Shown here one piece after another: positions 57,609 to 64,000 of a DNA stretch of 64,000 bases (positions are counted from its first letter, which is position 1; each line of letters begins with the position of its first letter). Origin of the DNA: Persicaria tinctoria (lineage: Eukaryota > Streptophyta > Magnoliopsida > Caryophyllales > Polygonaceae). The notes under the pieces were generated by a model. The model was not told the origin of the DNA. It made no database searches and saw nothing but the letters and a program-made list of their open reading frames with translations. Location: NCBI GenBank assembly GCA_037127255.1, contig JBANSL010000009.1:33067475-33131474 (forward strand), in the 5' to 3' direction. A program made the translations under genes and the position numbers.

Positions 57609-59203
57609 TGTTGTAAGGAGGAATCGAGTATGAAATATAACGAAAATAGATCAAACCAGACTTAGGCCTCAGCAAATAAATACAAGACTCCTCCAATGCA
57701 GTAAGAGAAAGTCAGGATCGAATCCACGAGGAAGCACGTCAGCAGTTCTCAGGTAGCTGTAAATTCTCACAGAAGCAGCAGAAAAGCAGAAACACAGAAA
57801 GACAGAAACAAATAAACCCGGCAAGGGCAAACAAAATAAAAGCAAAGAACAAACTAAGGACAGAAAGTAAAGCAAGGACACAGAAGCTACTCGATCTCGA
57901 GTAGCTGTCCTCTATCTCGACAAGAACAGTAATGAAAACAGAAAACAGAAAACAAAAGCAATCAACTCGACAAACAAAGTTCTCCTCGACCTCGACAAGA
58001 GGTACTCGATCTCGACAAAGAAAGTAAAGACAGAAACTTTAAAATCGACAAAAACAGAAGAATCACAACTCGACTAAGACAACCCCTCCTCGACCTCGAT
58101 AAGACACTCCTCGAGGTCGACAAAGCTTCGTCTAGATCGACAAGAAACAGAAAAGGTAAATTTGCAGATTTTCGACAGAATTCAGAAATTCGACAGAAAT
58201 AAACTCCATATGCTAAAAGACCTCCAAGGCCATGGTTTCAACACCACAACGATAACCATGCAAAACAACACACAAAGGCATAAAAGATCATGCTTTCCAT
58301 CAAATAACTTTCGTCATTAACAAATAGGCATATAGAGGCTCTCGCATAAACCCTAATTGTTAGTAACCCTTTTTTCACATAATTAATCCAAGTTGCATTA
58401 AGATCACTTTCGCTTCAATAATACAAACAAGGATCACCTTCAACTCTCGCAAAAGAATCATGCTTATAGGGATAGAAGATGAATCACACAAAAGATCTGA
58501 CCTTTATTGCATCGCCTCGCATGGCCACCGTCGGGCTCACCCCAGCCCCAGAAGTGGGTGGACTACTCACGTCGAGTAAGCCTTGTCGACCTCGAGTAGG
58601 GATGATCGTCGAGATCGAGTAGGGCTCTTCCTTTGCGCTTCCGCTCCCGCGAGTTGCTTCATCCGCTGGCAGCGAGTGGCCTCTTCCGCGGCAGCGAGTG
58701 GTCTGCTGCAGCGAGTGGAGTCGCTGGCAGCGAGTCTCGCCTGGTCGTCCTCGGCTCCTCTCCTTGTCGACTCCGGGCATGGCGCTGAGGCTTCGTCGAT
58801 CTCGACTAGTGGTCCTCGAGATCGAGTAGGGCTCGGAGCTCGGGTTGGTCTGGCTCTCGATCAGGCTCTGCTCGACCAAGCTGTGTTCGGACAGGCTCGT
58901 CTATGTCGAGTAAGCCTACTCGAGATCGAGCAGCCTTGATCTTCAGCTTGATTCTGCTGCTTTGACCTTGGACTTCTGTAGTGGTTTTCCGAGCTTTTCC
59001 GACCTTCTGTAGAATTGCTGTAAAATGCCTCGATTTCTGCGAATTAAACAGAAACTGGTGTAGATTCCATAATTTGGCAAATAAACATAAACTACATAGA
59101 TTCTGTACTATCTAAACAGAAACTGCTCGACCCAAATCAATGCAATGTATACAGAAATCGATATAAAAGTTACTGTAAAACATGGCAGATTCAGCTTACA
59201 ACA
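57609..59203 (-). repeat. 3' LTR of B2, with internal deletion
   Basis: 1,595 bp against 2,234 bp in B1. It lacks about 0.64 kb at 58,572, which in B1 (from about 28,917) includes the TATA box. It carries the same alternative U5 end as the 3' LTR of B1, TCGA dyads (57,888-58,145 and 58,572-58,935), and the minisatellite. Confidence 0.85.
58663..58736 (-). repeat. GCAGCGAGT minisatellite in B2 LTR
   Basis: Same array as in the B1 LTRs. Confidence 0.75.
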
Positions 59204-60657
59204 AACACCCCATACTTAAGCTTGCTTGTCCTCAAGCAATACTTTTATTTGTCATTCAGGGGAAGAATTCAAAACTCTCAACATCTTAGATTCATTCTTA
59301 TATGTCCCTGCAATAAATTACCATCCTTGAAAAGGTACTAGTGTCACAGATTCATGCATGTGCAAATATGTAAAAGCAACATCTACTCACAAAAAGAGGG
59401 ATATGCATTAATAATCAAGAAGACTTTAATTGATGCTCATGAAGGAGTAGATTGGTAAAAGGCTAAAAGGTGGGCAATTTTTGGCAATGTGGTGCTTTTG
59501 ATCCGGGGAAATGGAGTACTTTCCAATTTGAATTTCCACATTCCGTCTCCATTTGATTCATCGCCTTTCATAATGCTTTCATTCATAATAATGCTTTTAC
59601 CTCTCTAACCTCAGCACTGCCTTCTCGCGAGTCGCAAACATGAGTGTCATGAATGGCCCCGGATACTTAGTGCTTTGGACTCCTCACAATGTGTCCCATC
59701 TCTCCAAACTATTATCTCAGAGATCAGGGTCAATCTACCTTTATCTCCTGAGGTGATTGGATTTTCTTTCACTCATTAAATTTTCCATATATTTCAAACA
59801 ATTTCCCGCCAAACTCCAATAATGATAAACACAACAACCATATAACAATCTCCATAATGTAACATCATTCTCAACATAATCCCCGGATAAGGTAAAGAAT
59901 GGAAATATTTAGATCATGTGGAGCAATATTTGAAATAAGGCATATTAGGGCTTTTGTGATGCATAAGCATTGGTAAGGCTAGGATATAAATAATATGAGC
60001 ATTATATGGAAATATAAAGTCCTCCATCATCTTATCATGCAACATGTCAAAAGCAACTTCAAATTTTACCTCCTTTCATGGTTTTCAAGAAATAATGCAC
60101 TTTATTGTGACTTCCCTTTACTAGGCAATTTCATGCTATATCTCTAATGAATCCAATTTTGCATCGTCGAGTCCAATTAAAGCTTCCATGACATTTATCA
60201 AAAATGTCAATGGGGGTCATTTTTCTCAAAATTTTGGAAAACATGCATATTAAGCACATAAAGCAATAATGCATTCCAAAATAACCATGTAGCAATTCAA
60301 AGAAATAATGCACAAGTAATGTCAAATATGATCAATATGCAAAAAGTAAGCCCTTCCCCCACCCCATACTTAAACATTACAGTGTCCTCACTGTATAAAA
60401 AAATAAGGTAAGGGTAAAGAAAGAAACTCACAAGACATGTGTGCAGAGCCTCAAAATATCGAATGGAGCACCTCCTAGGCCGAGTTTTAATGTAGCTTGG
60501 TTCCATCCATGGACCTGAAAAGTAGAAGACATATACCCATAATAGCAAAACTAAAAGTGTTCAAAACCAAAACCAAAAAACAAAGTCTCAAATGTCCTAA
60601 AAAGTCTATGTATAAGCTCTAGATTTTATAGTCGCTAGGCCGACTTCCCATTAATGC
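59204..60657 (-). other. 3' non-coding region of B2
   Basis: Homologous to 22,944-24,437. PPT-like tracts at 59,204-59,220 and about 60,353-60,375, and the conserved CGACTCGCGAG block near 59,615-59,640. Confidence 0.6.
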
Positions 60658-63600
60658 TCAAGGTGGCATCTGCAGGGCCCATGTAGCTTGGGCCTCAAAT
60701 AAGACTCCATTCTTGTCCATCAGCTGTAATCCTCCAGAATGGATCTTGTTCACCACGAACGGTCCCATCCGCTTCTTGTTCAATTTGTTGGGAAACCAAT
60801 GATCCTTTGATTTAGAGACATAGAGCTTGTCTCCAACTTCATATTCCTTAGGCTTATCATTGGAAATCCTACACAATCGCACATACCAAGGCAGACCTCT
60901 CCCATGTATAGATAAATCTTTAATGGAAATAGGCGAAGAAAGATCCATACCTTGACTCACCTTTGCAGAGACGGAATCGGGGACCACTGTATTTGGTCGA
61001 TCTCGACTAGGGCTAGTCGATCTCGACAAGACTGCAGGCTCTGGTGGTGATCTGGTCGAAGATTCAGAAGTCGAGGAAGACAGGGTCTTGTCGACCTCGA
61101 GTAGACTGGTCGACCTCGACAAGGGTTCCGCTCCTGGTGGTCTGCTCATCGACGAAGGCGGATCTGGTGGCGTCGGGTGGTGGTCGATCTCGACAAGCTT
61201 AGTCGAGATCGACGAGGCTGGTTCGTCAGGCGGCTTCTGTGTCGAGGAAGAGGGATCTGGGGAAGCCTGGTTGTGGTCGACATCGACAAGCCTACTCGAG
61301 GTCGAGTAAGGTTCTGGTCCTGGAGTCGCCGTCGTCGAGGAGGGTGGATCTGGGCTCCTCGTCTGGTGGTCGATCTCGACTAGCGTACTCGAGATCGAGT
61401 AGGGTGGCTCGTCGACTGGTTTGCTGCTCGACGAAGCTGGTGCTGGTGGTGGCTCCGTGGTCTGGTCGAGGTCGACTAGGGTTTGCTCGATCTTGACCCC
61501 ATACTTAGCTCCTGTCAAGGCATCCGAAAAATAATTAATCCACAACGACTTACCTTGGTCTGTGTCGATTGGATTCTCTGTGTTCTCCTTGAGGATTGCC
61601 ATGATCTCCTCCACCTGGGCCTCCATGTCCCTCTTCTCTATCTCCTCAAGGGTCATATTTCTGACCTTGGGTTCCCCGCAAGTGATATAGCCAGCTGAGA
61701 TAGATTTGACCTCTTCCATCGGACCTGTATGCCTTTCAGTTTTATTAAAGGAATACTCACTTACCTCATCGCTGATGTTGAAGGTGAGCACTCCCTTCCT
61801 TACACTTATGTTGGCATCCACCGTCGCCAAGAATGGTCTTCCTAAAATAATTGGACAAGCAGGATCTTCTTGCATATCAACTATTAAGAAATCAGCAGGG
61901 ACGAAGAATTTACCTACTTGTACTGGGACATTTTCCACCATGCCTGTGGGGATGACCACCGTGTTGTTGGCCATGTATAGTCTAGCATCCACAGGCTCCA
62001 AGGCACCTATCTTAATCTTGGACCAAATTGTTAAAGGCATTATACTCACACTAGCTCCAAGATCACATAGGGCATTAATTTTGTATGGACCAAATCCAAT
62101 AGTTATAGCAAACTTACCTGGATCCGGCCTCTTCTCCAATATGTCCAGATGGCTGCACTCCTCTGTGATTTCAGCCATTGATCGCTTTTTGCTCAAAATC
62201 TCCTTCAGGAACTTGACATAAGATGGCATTTCATTGAGAGCTTCTGTGAAGGGGATGGTGACGTTGAGCTTCTGAAGCATCTTGATGAAGCGCTGAAACT
62301 TTTTCTCCGCTGGGTCCTTTATAGATTTTGTGGGGAAAGGCAGCTTCTTTTTCTGCGTCGGAGCTAGAACAGACGTCGGAATTGCTGCAGGCTGCTCTTT
62401 GTCGACTAGGGGCTCCTCGATGTCAACCAGGCCTTTGTCGACATCGACCAGATTAGGCCCAGTCGAGTTGCTGTGTGGTGCAGACGATGATTCCTGCTGG
62501 TTCTCCTCGAGGTCGACGAAGGTCTTGTCGAGATCGACCACGGCCTTGTCGAGATCGACTTGTTGCTCCTCGTCGTTCTGCTGCTTTCCGACCTCTGGCT
62601 CTTGCAGTTGATGGCCGCTTCAGAGTTTTATAGCAGCGATGTGTCCAATCTTTCCCTTCGGATTTGGTTCTGAAGATCCTGGAAGTGTCCCTGACTGTCC
62701 AAGGATTCCGGCTGCTAGCTGACCAATCTGTGTATCAACTGATTTCCGCCATATATCAATTTCCCCAAGCCTAGAGTTGACACCTTGCATCTGAGTATAG
62801 ACGGAGTTGAAAGATTGCCTAGTTTCTGAGTGGTTTCTCCGTATCTCCTCCAGGACTGTTTGTATATCATCCTTCTTTTGATCCCTTTCTGGATGTCCTG
62901 GAGCTCTGTAGGGCGGGGGATTCCTAGGGACACCTTGGTTCCATTGTGGTTGCTGAAACCTTTGGTCCCCTATGTAGCGATTTGGTCCCCCTGCGTAAGC
63001 TGCATCCTCATGGTGCTCTGCCAGCCTAACTTGCTCTGTGTGTGGGCACTTAGTAGTGGTGTGCCTTTGCGATCCGCATTCTATGCAAGGCTGGTTGACA
63101 GAGAGATACTTGACTTGCTTGATGAGCTTCTTATTATGATCTCTGTAGTATTGCTCCCTAACATCAGGATCAATTTCCTTTGTTGGCTCGTAGAGAGGCA
63201 TAGATGGTGCTGGCCTGGCGTATGGGTTCTCTTCATAGGTTGCAGTAGACCCATACTTGTTGTCGTAGTTGGTGAGCTTCTCTAGTACACCCCATGCGTC
63301 ACTTGGTGGCATTGTCAGATACTCGTAGCGAGTATAATTGTTGATTCTGTCCTTAGTGACTTGATCAAGAGAGTTGAAGAAGATCTCCTGAATGATGTAG
63401 GGTGGCTGTCCATGAGTAGGGCAAGATCGTAGCAGTTCCTTGTAGCGTTCCCATGCCCTTGCCAGCGGTTCCCCTTTCTGCTGTTTAAAGGCGGTGATTT
63501 TCTAGCGGAGATGTGCTGTTTTGGCAGGTGGGAAGAATTTGTTGAGAAACTCTTGCTCTACTTGGGCCTAGGTTGTGAGTGATTTTGCTTTCCGCCGTAC

Positions 63601-64000
63601 TAGCCATTTCAGTGCAGGTCCAGCGAGAGACCAGCGAAAAGATTTCATCTTGACATATTCCAAGGTTGTACCTTCTGCAAGAGTACGGCACATATCATGA
63701 AAATTAGTAATATGTTCAAGAGGACACTCATTAAATCTACCATGAAAGGCATTATTTTTAAGCTCTATAAGAAACCGAGTGCGAATTTCAAAAGAGTTTT
63801 CAGGGATAAGAATCGCCGATTCAGGCACGACGAGAGTTGGGTGCATGTAGTCCTCTGCCGTGGTTGGATACTGGGCAAGCTCATCCTGTGCTTGTTCCCT
63901 TGCTGCTCTCTCAGCGGCGATAACAACATCTTTTGCGGCCAATTCCCTGTTAAGCCTAGCGATCAGCTGTTCCTGAGTTTCAGCGGCCGCCATGATCCTT
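60658..64000 (-). pseudogene. Gag-protease-GPF polyprotein of B2, three in-frame stops, 5' truncated
   Basis: One minus-strand frame from the window edge to 60,658, with stops at 63,568-63,570 (TAG for TGG), 63,502-63,504 (TAG for CAG) and 62,620-62,622 (TGA for CGA), judged against B1. Order as in B1: Gag core, CCHC knuckle (CIECGSQRHTTTKC), LVDLDK-type linker, DLGAS protease, ILGRPFLAT, a long Ser/Thr/Pro linker with about five LVEIDH/LVDVDH cores, GPF module. Here the position that is TGA in B1 is GGA, so the protease-to-GPF part (627 residues, 60,658-62,541) is open. No RT or integrase core. The N-terminus lies outside the window. Confidence 0.85.

Larger units (their letters stand above)
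57609..64000 (-). mobile_element. Athila-like gag-protease element B2 (partial)
   Basis: Minus-strand sister of B1, inserted into the 3' ORF of F. 3' LTR 57,609-59,203, internal region onward, 5' end outside the window. The left flank is AGCTC, the expected TSD; its partner is not visible. Same layout of Gag-protease-GPF without RT or integrase core. Confidence 0.85.

Overview
This window is intergenic, heterochromatin-like DNA from a flowering plant, most likely a eudicot. I see no intact host gene. Almost everything is nested transposable elements of families known from angiosperm genomes: Ty3/gypsy elements of Athila type and of a Tekay-like type, Ty1/copia elements including a Sirevirus-like one, non-autonomous hAT elements and a Stowaway-type MITE. 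Element edges come from long terminal repeats (LTRs), primer-binding sites (PBS), polypurine tracts (PPT) and target-site duplications (TSD) read directly in the sequence.

Left half (1-38,103). One large minus-strand, gypsy-like element (here D) spans this stretch. Its 3' LTR is cut by the window start and ends at 2,289. Its 5' LTR runs 32,066-38,103 and is swollen by two hAT insertions with exact 8-bp TSDs (33,095-34,664 and 35,606-36,779). The first hAT carries what looks like a captured exon of an ALDH7/antiquitin-type aldehyde dehydrogenase gene. Inside D sits a minus-strand Athila-like element, B1 (5,345-30,228, TSD ATTAT). Inside the 3' LTR of B1 sits a plus-strand relative, A (6,876-22,221, TSD ACCAC/ATCAC), in the form LTR-internal-LTR-internal-LTR with a 6,711-bp period.

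A, B1 and B2 encode Gag and an aspartic protease, then a serine/threonine-rich repeat and what looks like the C-terminal GPF module of an integrase. Reverse transcriptase, RNase H and the integrase core are absent, so these elements must depend on enzymes supplied in trans. All carry many TCGA-NN-TCGA dyads, often as inverted repeats, in both the LTRs and two coding linkers.

Right half (38,104-64,000). After a 1.6-kb relic region comes a Tekay-like LTR (E, from 39,719). It is interrupted by a Stowaway-type MITE (41,228-41,480) and by a very young minus-strand copia element, G (42,375-47,362), whose two 247-bp LTRs are identical although its polyprotein has three in-frame stops. A poorly understood AT-rich stretch with short tandem repeats follows (about 47,900-50,400). 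Then comes a plus-strand Sirevirus-like copia element, F (LTR end at 51,218, gag-pol 51,277-56,272, extra 3' ORF from 56,736). Its reverse transcriptase is scrambled, and its 3' ORF is cut at 57,608 by a second minus-strand Athila-like element, B2, which runs off the window end.

Order of events: D inserted, then B1 into D, then A into B1, after which A was duplicated by unequal crossing-over between LTRs. Independently F was hit by B2, and E was hit by the MITE and G.
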